Source: Tetrahymena elliotti 4EA
Taxonomy: Eukaryota; Ciliophora; Oligohymenophorea; Hymenostomatida; Tetrahymenidae
Assembly (NCBI GenBank): GCA_000231825.2
Contig: JH720314.1
Span: 124,001 to 188,000 of the forward strand
Length of the DNA stretch: 64,000 bases
Direction of reading: 5' to 3'
The first letter of the stretch is position 1. Each line of letters starts with the position of its first letter. Shown one piece after another: positions 1 to 12,529 of the stretch. The position numbers and the translations under genes were made by a program. A model generated the notes under the pieces. It was not told the origin of the DNA, ran no database searches, and saw nothing but the letters and a program-made list of their open reading frames with translations.

Positions 1-334
1 AATATATTTATCAAATCTATGCTATAAACTTTATGCCAATAAAAAAGTATTCTAAAATTTATAAAATACATAAAAGTATATTTTCTTGTAAGTCATTAAA
101 TACTATATTTTCCTACAGAGACTAATTCAATTTTTTATTTTTTTCTCAATTGCCTAATGATTCAAAATCAGAGATTATTAGAAAATTTCTCTTTTATCTA
201 AAACGTGTATTTAATTTATCAAAATATAAGATCAGTTTCGTTTAAATAAAGGTGGTTGTTAAAAATAGTGTATCTAGTTGTTGTTTTAAAATTTAAAAAA
301 AATACAAATAAAGAACACTTAAAAATTTAATATA

Positions 335-1243
335 TCACTTAAAGAATTTTGAGAGTTCAAGTGTATGTTCTGGAGTAGACATGCAACAACTTCCCAAAAA
401 TGAAATATCCTCTTTTTCAATTATCTTTAGATCTATGATTTGCTAATAAAAAATAGGAAGTTATTTTGGCTCAATTGAGTAATTAAAATTATTAGAAGTG
501 TAATCTTCTCCACCGCAGTTTATATAAAAACCATATTTTAGACTTTGATTAAACGTATTTTAGCTTGATTTGCTTTTAAATATTTTTTTTGATGATTAGA
601 ATAAATTCAACAAATCTTTTTTTTAAATACAGTTAAAAGATAAACAATCAGGTTTGAATTTATATTTATTAAGTAGTGTATCTACACAGTCATCTACACT
701 CTCTCCTGATAGTATCTTTAGATCGCCATCAAAATAAATACTAATTATGTAAGGAGTATTCAATTCCTCACAGATTTAACAGACTAGAATAAGTTCATCT
801 AGTTGGCTCATTGTTTCATTTAATATACAATCAACTTAGCATTCTTTTAAAAATTAAATATGGTTTTTGTGGTTATAAATCAGCTGTTCGTTTGTTAAAG
901 TTCTTTCTTTTTGGTAGCAATCTTCAGCAGGGCTATTTGATCCATATATCAGTACATTTTGCGATTTTTCTTTTAACTTTTAAGCTTATTGAACTGCAAT
1001 TTAGACTAACTTTTTACTATCTTCAAGAGATTAGCATGCTTAGGGATTAGTTTTAAAAGTAAATGAAATTATAATATCTGCACCTTTTTAAAAATATTCA
1101 TGATGCAATTCATACAGTTTTTCAGGTTTTTCTATGAGAACTCTATTCATCCAAGTTTTTAAATTATATAACTCTGGATATTTTTGCTATAATAAGGAGC
1201 CAGCAGCTCCATCTAATATCTTAATCTTTGTATTATTTATCAT
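335..1243 (-). CDS. Homocysteine S-methyltransferase family protein
   Basis: Single-exon ORF of 302 aa in the ciliate code (TAA/TAG = Gln, stop TGA). The family transfers a methyl group, usually from S-methylmethionine or betaine, to homocysteine to make methionine in the cytosol, on a zinc ion held by three cysteines. Seen here: N-terminal LDGAAGSLLQ (family DG(A/G)xGTxL), GADIIISFTFKTNP near residue 55, NETM in the middle, SFNC and, close to the C-terminus, GSCCMSTPEH. The Cys of SFNC and the Cys pair of GSCC match the expected zinc ligands. Length fits the family. The first Met lies six residues before the conserved start of the barrel. Methyl donor cannot be told from sequence. It is divergent from the LRR gene, 276 bp away. 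Confidence 0.88.
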
Positions 1244-1519
1244 TTTTAAACAAAAGTAAAAAAGACCAGATTATTTTATTTTAAAATTTAACTCAAAAAA
1301 ACAAGAGTACTTTAAATTTAATTTCAAAAACTTGTAAATAGTATTCTAGTAAAAGCTTATTTAGCTCAAATTTAATATTTTTTAATCATAAAATTATTCT
1401 TTGTTTAGTAATAGTAAATTTTAAAAAATATTAAAACTAGTTTTTTCAGTAAATTAAATACAATTTTTATATATAAAAAATATTTGGTTATTAATCAATT
1501 AGAATTAGAGAGTATTATC

Positions 1520-3255
1520 ATGTAGCCTACTTAATTAAAACAAATAGATGAAGAGAAAATTGCTTTAATTAGTTATGATAAATCGTAAATTTCTTTGTTA
1601 AATGTATTTAGAAATTTCATATTGTAAAAATAAAATTAGGGGATATAACTTAAATGATCAGTAATTGTCTTATTTAGCTTCAGAAATTAGGAAATCGCAA
1701 TAAATAAATGGGCTTAAACTGAATCTTAAGTATTTTTTTTTGAGTTAATTATCATAAATAATATGTTTGATAATAGCAATAATTAGTTCACTGATAAAGG
1801 AATTGAAGATTTATTTAGTGAAGTAGGATTTTTGAGAAATTTAGACACTCTTGAGCTTTTGTTAGCGTAAATAATGTTTAAGTTTTTGAGTGTTATTCAT
1901 GATATATTATTAGTGATAATTAGATTACAGGCAAATCACTGAAATGGATTGGAGAAAACATTGGGTTATGTATCTCTTTGTAAAGATTAGTTTTTAGTTT
2001 CCAGTAAATTTTATTGTTAGAATTTTGAATTGGTCAGGTAATAAATTAGTTGATATAAATAGGAGAAACAACATAGATAGTTATTATTTAAGTTATTTAG
2101 TGAATGGCCTGTAAAAATGCAAAAAATTGGATGTTTTAATTCTTTACTTAAAGTAATTTGATTCAGTCTTTATTTATTATATAAAAGCATTATTTTTAGT
2201 GATATTATAATTCATGAGGAAGGAATGTAAATATTTGGCTCAGGAATAGGTAAACTATAAAAGGTCTATTCAATGTCACTCAATTTATGGTAAAATTATA
2301 TTCACACAGTAAAAGCTACATTTTTGAAAGGAATTGTTTTATTGGAAATCTAGGAACAAAATTTCTAGCTTAAGGGTTAGGTAATTGCCCTTCACTATCT
2401 GACCTTACATTATATTTAGAGTAAAATCTATTATATTTTATTTCAGATATTAATATACTTTACAAAAGCAATAATCTAATTTCAGATGAAGGAGCTTTTA
2501 ACCTTGGAACATACATTTAAAAGTGTCAACTTATTACTAAGCTTTCCTTATACTTAGAGTATTAAATTAAAATGTAGCTTTTACTTATATTTTATTTGTT
2601 ATTAGAAAAAATAGTATAGCTGATGATGGTGTTTAGGGGCTTATGAATGGAATAAGTCAACTTGTCTGGTTAGAAAATGTTAATTTGAGTTTTAGGTAAG
2701 TTAGTTTGTTTAAAAATGAATCTGGTTGTAACAATAAATATTTTTAGCTTAAATAAGCTTACAAAGCCATCTGGAGCTCTTATAGGAATTAATATTTAAA
2801 AGATAAAATTCCTTAAAACTTTAAATTTGAATTTGTGGTAAGTTGATGGCATAGTTTAATAAAATAATTACTGATAAATATTTTTAAAAATAGGGGAAAC
2901 TATTTGCAAAAAGATGGAATAGTAGATCTTGCATAATATCTTGGTACTTGTTAAGAAATGACACACCTTAATATAAATTTGGCGTAATAATTTAATATAC
3001 CAGAAATATTCAAATTCGTTTTTAGTTTAGCTGAACTTAAAAAAATCTTTTTTTATATGCAGGAGTTTTCTTCAATGTCAATGTTGAAAATTTATTATTT
3101 TTGGTTTAAATATGAATATTTATAGTAATAAGTATAAACTTAATTCATAAAATTTTATTTAAAAAAGAGATAATGGTGTGAAAGAAAACATTATTAATTT
3201 GGCTCTAGAAATTATAAAGTTAAAAAATTAAAAATTAGTAATAAATGGCAAATGA
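1520..3255 (+). CDS. Leucine-rich-repeat protein built from one-repeat exons
   Basis: Thirteen exons (1520-1584, 1640-1729, 1777-1866, 1914-2003, 2063-2152, 2188-2289, 2331-2420, 2469-2558, 2606-2695, 2748-2837, 2894-2983, 3026-3103, 3126-3255) give 394 aa; the sum is divisible by three. Almost every internal exon encodes one repeat of the ribonuclease-inhibitor-like form: Asn-x-Ile...Gly...Leu...Leu...Cys...Leu-x-x-Leu-x-Leu, for example NNLISDEGAFNLG then CQLITKLSLYL. All introns except the last are 35-60 nt, and all fall in phase 2 at the same point of the repeat. There is no signal peptide, membrane segment or other domain. Such domains bind proteins; no partner can be named. The last two exons are the least regular: exon 12 is 78 nt and the intron after it would be only 22 nt, so the 3' end is less certain than the rest. 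Confidence 0.82.
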
Positions 3256-3365
3256 AAAATAGAACAGTATTTAGCTTATTAACATATTTAATGGTTTCTT
3301 TTATATATAAACTAATTTAAAATCTTTCTAACTAGTATAATTTCTATTTATAATTTATCATACAT

Positions 3366-4883
3366 TCATTACTATTGATAATAGAATATTAAAAATGGAG
3401 TATTATTTTTTGGTATTTCATTCATGAAATTTGCATCTAAATTAATGTTGGCAGTTGCTTCTTTGTTGAATAGATACAAGCATGACTTATCTTTTTTATA
3501 TTGAATTAATTATTTGTTTGAAGCTATTAATTGAATTAGAGTAAAAAAAATTGAATCAAATGATTATTCAGAAGGTAAAACCCAACCAACTTAAAACTTT
3601 GCATTAGTTTCATCTAAATCTTCTATCAGGTTTATATTTTAGAGTGAGGGTTCGACATCCTAGAATTATTAAATAAAATTTATTTCAGTAGTATACAAAT
3701 TAGTCTTTGAAATAAAAAATTTTAGTAATTATTATTTTTCTATTGGTAATTTCAGAATTTATTATATTTCCTGAAGTTTTGAATCTTCTTATTACGAAAT
3801 TTTTATTTTATAATAACTATCTTATTAAAATAATCTTTTTTCTGTAACCTCTTAGTGAGTAATATCACTAGTTGATCTACGTATTTAGTTAATTGAGCTT
3901 GTTTGCTAATTAGAACCTTCTTGTGTTGTTAAAGTTTGATTAAATTAGAAATCTTCACCCAATTTATCATGGATGAATTTCATAAAAGCTTCTTACTATT
4001 ACTTTAATTGATGATTAATTTATTTTTATTCTTCTAAATCCTTTTCAATTTACTTTATTTATGATTTACACTCTCTATCCTTCTTTTCTGAATTTAATTA
4101 TCTTTTAGTTAATTTTATGATAGAGTCAGAACATGTTTAATAATTTGAATTAAGTTTTTAAAGCAAATTTTAAAGAAATCTAATATTTTTAGATCCTAAA
4201 GCTGACTAGTTATTATCAATTTGATTATTTGTTTATAAATTTTAATTAAAACTATTTTATTATTGATTCATTATTTATTGTCCATTGATTTGTTGTAAGC
4301 TTTAATTTTGATTTTATTATTAATTATTTCCATTGAAAATCATTTCTTTTACTGGTTGCAGAATTAATTCATTTGTAATGTGACTAGAATTATTATTTCC
4401 ATTTAGAATTTCAATCTACTTAGAAAGTTGCATATTGCTTGGCTTTGCAAACTAGAGGTTATTTATAACATTTTAAGAATCATCTTAAAAGAATGTATGA
4501 ACAATATAGTATGATTTAACTTTATTAATCTAATTTTCGTACAAGAATTAAGCGTTTTTGGCTTCAATTACTCTTACAATCCAACCAGTTTCACCCCATG
4601 TGCCTTCTCTGTATTTAAAGTGTTCAGTTTCCTTTCTGGGAGAATCTGAATTATGTGCAACCTTCATATCAGTTAGTAACTTTTTAGAACTATTTTAATA
4701 CTTTCTTACTAGAAAACAGCAACCTGGGGGAGGTACCTTACTAGGAATATTCTAATAAGTTTATATTTAATCTTAGCTAAAATATTTTTCACATATTTGG
4801 TATGACTAAATAAAAAAATTATCTAAGTCTTTGGGTTCTTATATTTGCTTTGAATAATTTAGTTATGCTTTACAAACTTCCAT
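3366..4883 (-). CDS. Gln/Asn-rich protein of unknown function
   Basis: Uninterrupted 505-aa ORF in the ciliate code, so certainly a gene, but I recognise no family. Residues 1-60 look helical. Residues 60-150 are the most conserved-looking part, with VPPPGCCFLV and GTWGETGWIVRVIEAKNA. Residues 170-400 are rich in Gln and Asn with a charged coiled-coil-like stretch. The C-terminal 75 residues (VGWVLPSEQSFD, then a helix, ending PFLIFYY) read like a small folded domain. No signal peptide or membrane span. The convergent LRR gene ends only 110 bp away. A decayed copy of part of residues 120-165 lies upstream at 5408-5540, so the gene belongs to a family that duplicated locally. Confidence 0.8.
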
Positions 4884-5407
4884 TTTAGATTTTAATGTAT
4901 ATTAATTTCTTTTTATATAAATAATAATCGCAAAAAATTCCAAGAATATATTATTTTTTAATAGATTAAACAAACAATAAAATATTCGAAAATAATTTAC
5001 TTTTTAGAATTAAGTTGTTAATTTTCCAAATAGTTGTTTAAAAAAGCGCTTTTTTTCTATCTTTTAATTAAATCAAAAAAAAAAAAAAATCTAGAAAATT
5101 GAGATAAAATATATTTATCTTACTCATCAATACCTAAAGAAGCCAAATGCATTAAGAGAAAATTTAATCTAAAAATTAATTTTTATTAAAACTTTGAAGA
5201 AAAAAAAAGAAAGATTAATTGCAAATTATCATTTAAAAATCAAAATATTTTTCAATCAACATTTAAAAAAAAAGAAACTAATAAAAAAATATTTTTTATT
5301 GATTATTCAGCATTTAAATACTAAAAGATATGATTAAGAATTTTTTCATAACAATTTATTGTTTTAATAATTGCTAATTTTTAAACATTTTTAAATGTCC
5401 AAGATTT
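4884..5407. other. AT-rich spacer
   Basis: Upstream region of the 3366-4883 gene. Long A and T runs; I see no ORF, RNA gene or repeat of note. Confidence 0.6.
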
Positions 5408-5540
5408 TTGCTTCTATTTAGAATTACAATCTACTTAGAAACTTGAACACTCCTTGTTCATTAAAACTACTGCCTGCCAATTTATATATAGTAAGAATCA
5501 TCAAAAAGAATTTAAAAGCTATCATGTATAATAGGATCAT
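5408..5540 (-). pseudogene. Decayed partial copy of the 3366-4883 gene
   Basis: About 130 bp clearly resembles part of the neighbouring gene (roughly 4390-4510). The best-matching piece is 5410-5445 against 4396-4430, which differ at only a few positions; a second match is the TAAGAATCATC block near 5491 and 4470. Between them the alignment has several small insertions and deletions, and no long frame survives. It is on the same strand and within 600 bp of the source gene, so a local tandem duplication followed by decay is the simplest reading. Confidence 0.6.
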
Positions 5541-5675
5541 GATCTATATTCAAAAATAAATTATTAAAGATTAAAATTAATATTTCTTTATGAATTAAAA
5601 TAAAATAATTTTTTAACCAACCTAAAAGTTTAAATTTTCTTTAATTTGAAAAGTAGAATTAAAATTAATTTATTT

Positions 5676-5990
5676 TTAGTGGATTTATTTTCTTAATTTG
5701 ATTACAATGATTACATCGAATTATGGTTTAAAAATTATTTGTTAGAAATAGCTAGTATTGAAAAATATTATTTAAAATTTACTAATTTGTTCATGAAGTT
5801 AGAAAATAAATCATCAAGATATTTTAAGTAACTATGACAACAAAATTAATTATTTGTCCCACTGGAAGGATTTTAATTTGAAAAAATAAAAGAGGTCGAG
5901 TTGATAGCCAAGGATAATGAAGTTTACTCTGTTAATTATAAGGCAATTATTTTGCTTTTGTTATTTTGTTATTAATTGTAATTGCTCAAA
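5676..5990 (+). other. Possible exon-like segments, no gene assigned
   Basis: Two stretches stay open in the ciliate code and look more protein-like than their surroundings: about 5678-5830 (contains DYNDYIELWFKNYL) behind a TTTTTAG acceptor-like site, and about 5845-5985 (contains EVELIAKDNEVYSVNYKA). A GTAACT donor-like site separates them, but I could not join them in one frame, and neither has a good start codon. It may be a decayed or unrecognised gene, or chance in AT-rich DNA. Confidence 0.2.
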
Positions 5991-6318
5991 TAATAAATAT
6001 TTAATTTTACTTTATTTAGAATTTAATCAGAAATATTAGCTTTTTGAAATCATTAAAATATTCAATAAAAGAATGAATGATCAATGTTAGAAAGGGTAAA
6101 AATTAATGAGAAAGTTATCACTAATACATTTATAAAGATAATTTCTAATAAATAAACTTTCGCATATAAAAATATAATTGTAATAAAAAATCATTTGATA
6201 AATCATAAATCAAATCAACAATAATCACCTTTTTTTTACAGAATTTAACACTAGCTAGTCACAATTAAAAAAATAATCTTTAAAACATTCATAATTTAGC
6301 ATCCAGATCTTAAGAAAT

Positions 6319-6990
6319 ATGAGCAACATTAAATTTTTTAGCTTTGCTAAGATGTCCAGTGATAAACTAATTTACAATGCAGGAAATGAAAAGTCAATGG
6401 ATGAAACCTATAAAGCTGAAGCCATTAAAGTAATGAGGGAAATTAAGAATATTGGCTTGAACTTTGATGAACGTTAAAAAATTAATACAGGAAGTGGGTC
6501 TTGGTTCTGCAAAATAGATAGCAAGAATATTTTGTATTTAGTTTTATGTACAAGCAGTTACCCTGAAAGACATGCATACGGAATGATTTAATAACTTCAA
6601 AATCACTTAGAAAAGCTTGCAGATTATGGAAATGAAGATGACACTAGTTTAAAGTTCCATGCAAAATCAACTATGAATGACTTAAGTACTAAATACAACG
6701 ATTTGAGAAAAGTGGACAAAATATATGAAGTAAATCAAAATTTATCAGATGTTCAATAATAAATGGAGAAGAATGTGAGAAACATGATCGAAAACTAAAC
6801 CAATCTTGAAAATTTAGATAGTCGTTCTTAAAGTATGAAAATGACTTCCCAACAACTATTAGCAAACTCAAAGGAATTAGAAAGTATTATGAAATGGAGA
6901 AATTTTAAGTTAAATTTAATAATTTGCTTTGTAATACTTGGTGTATTAGCATACATCTTAGTTCCCATTATCATGAAAGTAGCAAACTGA
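6319..6990 (+). CDS. Longin-domain R-SNARE (VAMP7/Sec22-like)
   Basis: Single-exon ORF, 223 aa. Residues 1-115 form a longin domain (begins MSNIKFFSFAKMSS; LYLVLCTSSYPERHAYGMI near 72-90). Residues 133-195 form a SNARE helix with heptad hydrophobics, and residues 198-219 are one membrane span, followed by only four residues: a tail-anchored v-SNARE for fusion of ER, Golgi or endosomal vesicles. Aligning NVRNMIENQTNL with the family pattern N-I-x-x-v-L-x-R-G-E-x-L puts Asn159 where the ionic zero-layer Arg should be. Ykt6 is excluded by the membrane anchor; VAMP7 and Sec22 cannot be separated by eye. The start is the only upstream in-frame ATG giving a complete longin domain. Confidence 0.85.
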
Positions 6991-8080
6991 ATAATTAAAT
7001 ACAAACAATAATCAATAATTATAATTATTAATCAATCAATGAATCATGAAAATATTTATATTCTATTTATCATATATTACATTCATTCACTTGTTCATTC
7101 ATTTATGGTTTATTTTACTAAGTTTTTTTGTAAAAGAAATTAAATTCAACAACGAGATAAATACATGCCATCTTCATAAGAGAATATTTGTTTTACTTTT
7201 ATTTTTTACTTCTAATTTTAATTGACAATATTCTATTCTAAATTTTATTTACAAATCAAAGTTTATTTAGCCATTGTTTATTATTTGAACAAACTACTTT
7301 TAATGAAAATTAATTTGATTATTAAACATCTTAGGTTAAATTTATCTGAAAACTCAGCTTATTTTTTAAATAGAATTTACTTGCTTAAATTTACAGGTAA
7401 TAGCAAATTAAATATTTTTAATTTAACAAAGTTTATTCTATTCTACAATAAAAACTGCAAAATAAAATCATAAATTATTTTAGCTAATTTAAATATAAAA
7501 AGATATTATCAAGTCAGAAAAATTTATGAATCATGCAAAGAATTATTATTTTTAGTGTTTTATTTCTTCTTAATTTATTGTTGGTAATTGTTCTATGTTA
7601 CATTCTACATTTTAAATGAAGAGTTTTCTTCTATCTAACTGTTTATTTATTCAATATAATTATCATAGTATTTATTAGGTTAGTACTATTTTTTGGAGGA
7701 GTTAAAAATATACTAAGCAATACACTAACTATATTATAAAATTTATTGAAACTATTATTGAGTAATATGTAAATATTATTAAGCAAAAAAGATGAGTTTT
7801 AGGAATTTTAAATTTATTTAATCAATAAAAATAGAAAGTGAAATTTTAATCTGGTTGAAAAATCATATGATATGAAATAACCCACTCAAAAATAGAATAT
7901 TTTTTTTAAAGATAAATTTAATATGAACAAATATTCTTTTTATACACAAATATATATAGTATATTAATATAATTTTATTTACTCTACTTAAAGAAATTTT
8001 TAAAAAGATAAATAAAATCTATGGTTTTTGTTTTTTTTATTTCTTTACTGCAAATTAATCATTTTTTATTTGTATTCATT
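6991..8080. other. Convergent AT-rich spacer
   Basis: Shared 3' region of the SNARE gene and the coiled-coil gene. Open stretches here are composed of Ile, Leu, Phe, Asn and Lys only, as expected from chance in AT-rich DNA. No RNA gene seen. Confidence 0.6.
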
Positions 8081-11000
8081 TCATTTCCAGGTACTTTTTA
8101 TTTTTGGGCTATTTTAATTATTTTTGTTGTAACTAGCAGCAACATTAGTGTTTGAACAAAAAGGAGTTGTTTACTATGTGTATGAAGTTCTGCATGTATT
8201 TGGGTAGTATATAACCTTATCTCTTGGAGATCCAAATGGGCTCTTACTTTATGAGCTTCTTTGAATGACATTTTAGCTATTGCAGTTAGCAATGTTGTTT
8301 ATTCTTTATTATAATCCTTTATTTATTAGAGATAAATCAGCACCACAGCTATTCTAATTTTAGTGGTGATTGGCTTGTGGCATTTATATTTGCTATTTTA
8401 TATTTTAGCTGGATAGTGAATTTTTAATATTATTTTGCTAAGTTTATTATTATTATTATTATATGAAATTTTAGTTCATAATTGGGGAAGCACTTGAGTA
8501 TTATTAAAGAAAAGATTATTATCCATACTAAGGATTGTATTAGCTTATGCTGTGAGCATTTGAAGAAATGGATTAATTTGTCATATTTTATGATGAAGAT
8601 GCAGAGGAGCTTGGTGTTTTAGAAGAGTTAAGAGGAATTTCCCTTTAAGAATTCAGAGGACTGTATTGCTAAATATTTTATAAGCTAGTGCTTATTAAGT
8701 CACTTTGCTTCATGGGGTTAGTATTTGGTGTATATTATTGATTTGAGCTTATTGAATTGTTTGATATCATACTAGGAGTTTATTAAGCAGTTGAGTAATC
8801 AATAAATCCCTTGCTAGAAAAAGTTGTTTAAGCAGATGCTCTAGTAGGAGCAACCATTCCTTGGGATGAATAATTAATATAAATATTTTTGGGTTGTTAC
8901 TATTGTTATTAGTTATTAGCACAGTGATAACCATTATCATTAGGCAATAAATATGATTTTGAATGAGACTTTTAGTTTTAATGATAGTAATTATTACCAC
9001 CTTTAGAAAGCTAAATTCCTTATTAGATAGGTGATATTTATTCTTGCTATTATTGATCTGCTAGATCTGATGCATTTTCAAGAACGAGTTTTCTTACTTC
9101 TAGCTTAGCGATTTACTTTTCTAATTCAGCAATTTCTAACTCTCTTCTACATGTTTCCTATTAAACAGTTGTAGTTTAAGATTTCAGATCATCAATAAGT
9201 TTCTTTTTTTATTGTAACTTAGATATTTCATCTCTTAATGCCTATTCCTAAAATAATAAAAATTTAGAATCATTTAATTTCATAAAATGTTGCTAAAATA
9301 AATATATTTTCTTACTAGTTGGCGATGAGATTCAATACTTTATTTAACCTTGTCTATTTGTTATGTTTATTCCTTTAATTATGCAATTTCTTGGTTAAGC
9401 TCACCTTCAATAGCTTCGGATTTGCCAATTACATCTGCAAATTATTGCTTAAGATTCTATTTAAAAAAATCATTTTAAATGAATTTATTAAGAAATAATG
9501 AATTTACCTATTCAATTTCATTAACTTTTTGGTTTAAACACTTTTCAAGAAGTTTCATATCTTCTTCTACTTTATATTTAGCTTCTTTGTAATTTTCTAA
9601 GTCATTGTGCATCATATCAAGTTACATTTTAGAGTGAACTAAATCTTAAACTAAAGCTTTTAATTTAGGTAAAATTTCTGATTCAACAATGTTAATATTT
9701 TCTGTGATGCTCTTTTCTAATTGCATTCTTTCTTCTCTGATGTCTTTCATTCTTTACATTCTTTCCTAATATTAACAAATTATTAAATATAAAATAAAAA
9801 TCATAGAATCTATTACTTGTTGTTAGAGAGTCATCAAATATAGGAACTATTCACTGTGATCTTTCATTAAATTTTCAACTTGCTCTTCTCCATGCTCGTT
9901 GGCGATCTATTCGAATTACTCTTTCTACTTATCACAATATTGCTAAAATACAATTTAAGCGCTCTTTTTAACAGGGAGTTTTAAGTTTTCATTCAAAACC
10001 ATTTTAGATTGCTCAGATTTTTTTAAAAATTCAGAGTCATTGAGGATCTACTACTGAAGATACTCAACTCTTGACTAGGAAGTGTTCAGTTCTTTTTTAA
10101 CAGTTTCTAATTCTATACTATATTTCTATATCAATTAAACAATCTCTTGTTCCTCATTGTAATACTTTTCATTAATTTCTTCAAGTTAAATAAGACTGTT
10201 GAAGAGGTTGTTTGTAGCTTCTAGGTAAACATCCTAATCCTTAAATATATTGCTAAGATAGGTTTACTTAAAGTAATCCATAAGTCTATAAAGTGTTATA
10301 CCACCTAATTTTTTTAGGTAGATAAATAAAATTTAATAATTAAAATTAATTAAAAATTTGATAATTAAATTTTTTCAAATTTGGTAGATTAATTTTGATT
10401 AAATTTCTTACTTTTTTGATATCTTATTCCTTGCACTATTTACTGGATAGCTGGTCCATTCTAATTAAAGAACTCTCCTTAAAGCATCATTATGAAATTG
10501 CAGCACATTATTTCAAGATCAGGCAGTTTATTGTTCTAACTCATTTAATTTATAATTTATTCTGCTTATTCCAATGTTTATGTAGAGCAGCTTTTTTCTT
10601 TTTTGATAAGTTCTCCTAAATCTTCTAGCTTAGAGCTGTAATGATTGAAGTATGATTCCTTTTCTTTTAATTTACTAAAAATAGTTCCAATCTAATGTGA
10701 AAACTTAGCTTATTCGCTTTTTTCATTTTCAAGAGCCCTCTTAATTTCTTCGATTGTAACATCAATCTTCTAAGCCTCATTAATGTATTCGTATTCTTCA
10801 GGGTATTAATTAATGAATGATTCAAATATTTAATCTAAATCTTCTTTTTAAGCAACTAATTCTGCTCTTTAAATAAGTTTTCCGTTAAGATCTTCCTTCA
10901 AAAATGCTTTTGTTTCAAGATCCTTTATTATAATAAAATAGTTTATATTTAATGAGAATTAAAGTCTATATTTACTATGTTATGATTTTCTTTAATTTGT

Positions 11001-12529
11001 TCTAGATTTTCTATAAATTCCTAATACTGTTATGATACTTCGTTAAACATTTAAGTCATTTGAGAGTTCTTTTTTTGAAATTCTTCTTTCACTTCTCTAA
11101 CTTTTTTGTCTTTGAGGATGTGATAACGTTATTCTTATTATTTGATTCTATAATTAAAATTAAAATAAATTTTATAGATGAATCAAATATTTGATTACAT
11201 TTCAAGTTTAGATTGCAAATTAGTTATTCTATGTTTGTGTTTGGAACATATTTCTTCCATTTTAGCTATTTCTTTCTTTTCTTATGTTTGGCTCATAGTA
11301 ATTTGGTCTATTTTTTTTTTATTTTCCCCACATTTAGCAACAAGAGCATTTTCAATTATAGAATTTATCCTATTTTTAAGAATAAATAATTATTTAAAAA
11401 ATTAAGTTAATATTTTATTCAGCCATATGCTTAATTTGCTGGTTAGAAAGCTTTAAAAATTTTTAATTTGAAGTTAAAAAATAAACAGCAGCAAAATCGA
11501 TAGTTTAAATTTTTAGCATGCATATATTTGAATTTATTGTTGGCTGTTATTAAATAGATAAAATTTAGTTTACTTGCAAGCATTTATTTAATTTGATATT
11601 TTTGCCATTATAAACTCAAGTTCAGATTTTTTCCCTTCTATTAAATTCTTCTTTTCTTTGATTTTATCTACAATTTGCTAGAGTTCTGCTGAAGGAGAAC
11701 CAACCATATTTTGGTATAGCTCCTGCGAATTTCTCACTTACTTTTAAGAATCATCTCGAGAGGTATTTCCTCCATTTCTCTATTGCTTTACTTAAACCAA
11801 GTCATGAGTATTATAACTGGAATTTAATTAATTGTTAAGATGTCCTCCTCTAGAACTGTTTAATGGGCTCTTACTTTTTTAAGGGCTTTTTTTTCTACTT
11901 AAACCTTAAGTAGAAGATTGTAATTATTGGGATACTCTGTTTTATTTTGAGTTTTATTTAGCAGACATTGGAGAATTTAGGATTTCGTTTAAAATTTTAA
12001 TTGAAATATCACTCATGCTATTTTTGCTTGGACTCCCATTTTCATAGTAATGAGGCTTCACTTCATTTTAGCTGCAACGAAAATTCTAAGACGCTCTAAC
12101 TTAAATTGGAGAGGCTGAAGACATTAAAGTATTTTACTTTTTTTCATCTTAATTATCAGCATCAAAGCGTACTGCTCTAACTGATGAAAGCTAATCAACA
12201 CTAGTTTTTATTGAAGCTTAAGTAAAATTTTAAGGAGTTAGGATCTAATAATTATTGTTTGATATTCTAGTGTTTCCTGATAAAGTAGCTAACTCATTTT
12301 TGGCATTTGGAGTAAATCCCGAGATATTTTATTAAGAAGTTTACAGTCTATTGGGAGTGATAGCTCCACTTTTTATAGTTTTGTTTTCTTTTTCGCTTCT
12401 GTAAGAATTTAAAAACCCAAAATCAATGACCTTACAATCCTCTATGCTACTAATTAAGTTAATAGAAGACTACTAAGCTGCTTGCTTTATGGGAGCATAC
12501 ATCTGCTAATGTTGATTGTTTTAAATCAT
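8081..12529 (-). CDS. Large coiled-coil protein with disordered ends
   Basis: Eight exons (12529-11574, 11369-11199, 11147-10976, 10922-10412, 10304-9817, 9765-9508, 9456-9316, 9247-8081) give 1287 aa; all junction phases agree. Residues 1-270 are Ser/Asn/Gln-rich with many short basic-Ser-Pro motifs (KSPQKSKSPL), likely disordered and phosphorylated. Residues 270-960 are an almost continuous coiled coil with heptads and clustered Glu/Lys/Gln. A less helical patch near residues 575-620 (GGITLYRLMDYFKQTYL) interrupts it. Residues 960-1287 are Gln/Ser/Asn-rich, again with SPFGSP-like motifs. No membrane span or known domain. The shape suggests a cytoskeletal, basal-body or cortex scaffold, but that is inference only. 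The start is the first ATG of the open frame. Confidence 0.78.

Noticed and set aside
5613..5630. Sequence resembling the Tetrahymena chromosome breakage signal (AACCAACC core)
   Set aside because: Only the core matches; the right half differs at most positions and there is no telomere or breakpoint nearby. The same holds for 40605-40620.
11300..11325. Apparent frameshift at a poly(A) run in the coiled-coil gene
   Set aside because: Recounting gives ten T on the plus strand, which keeps the frame open; no frameshift is needed.
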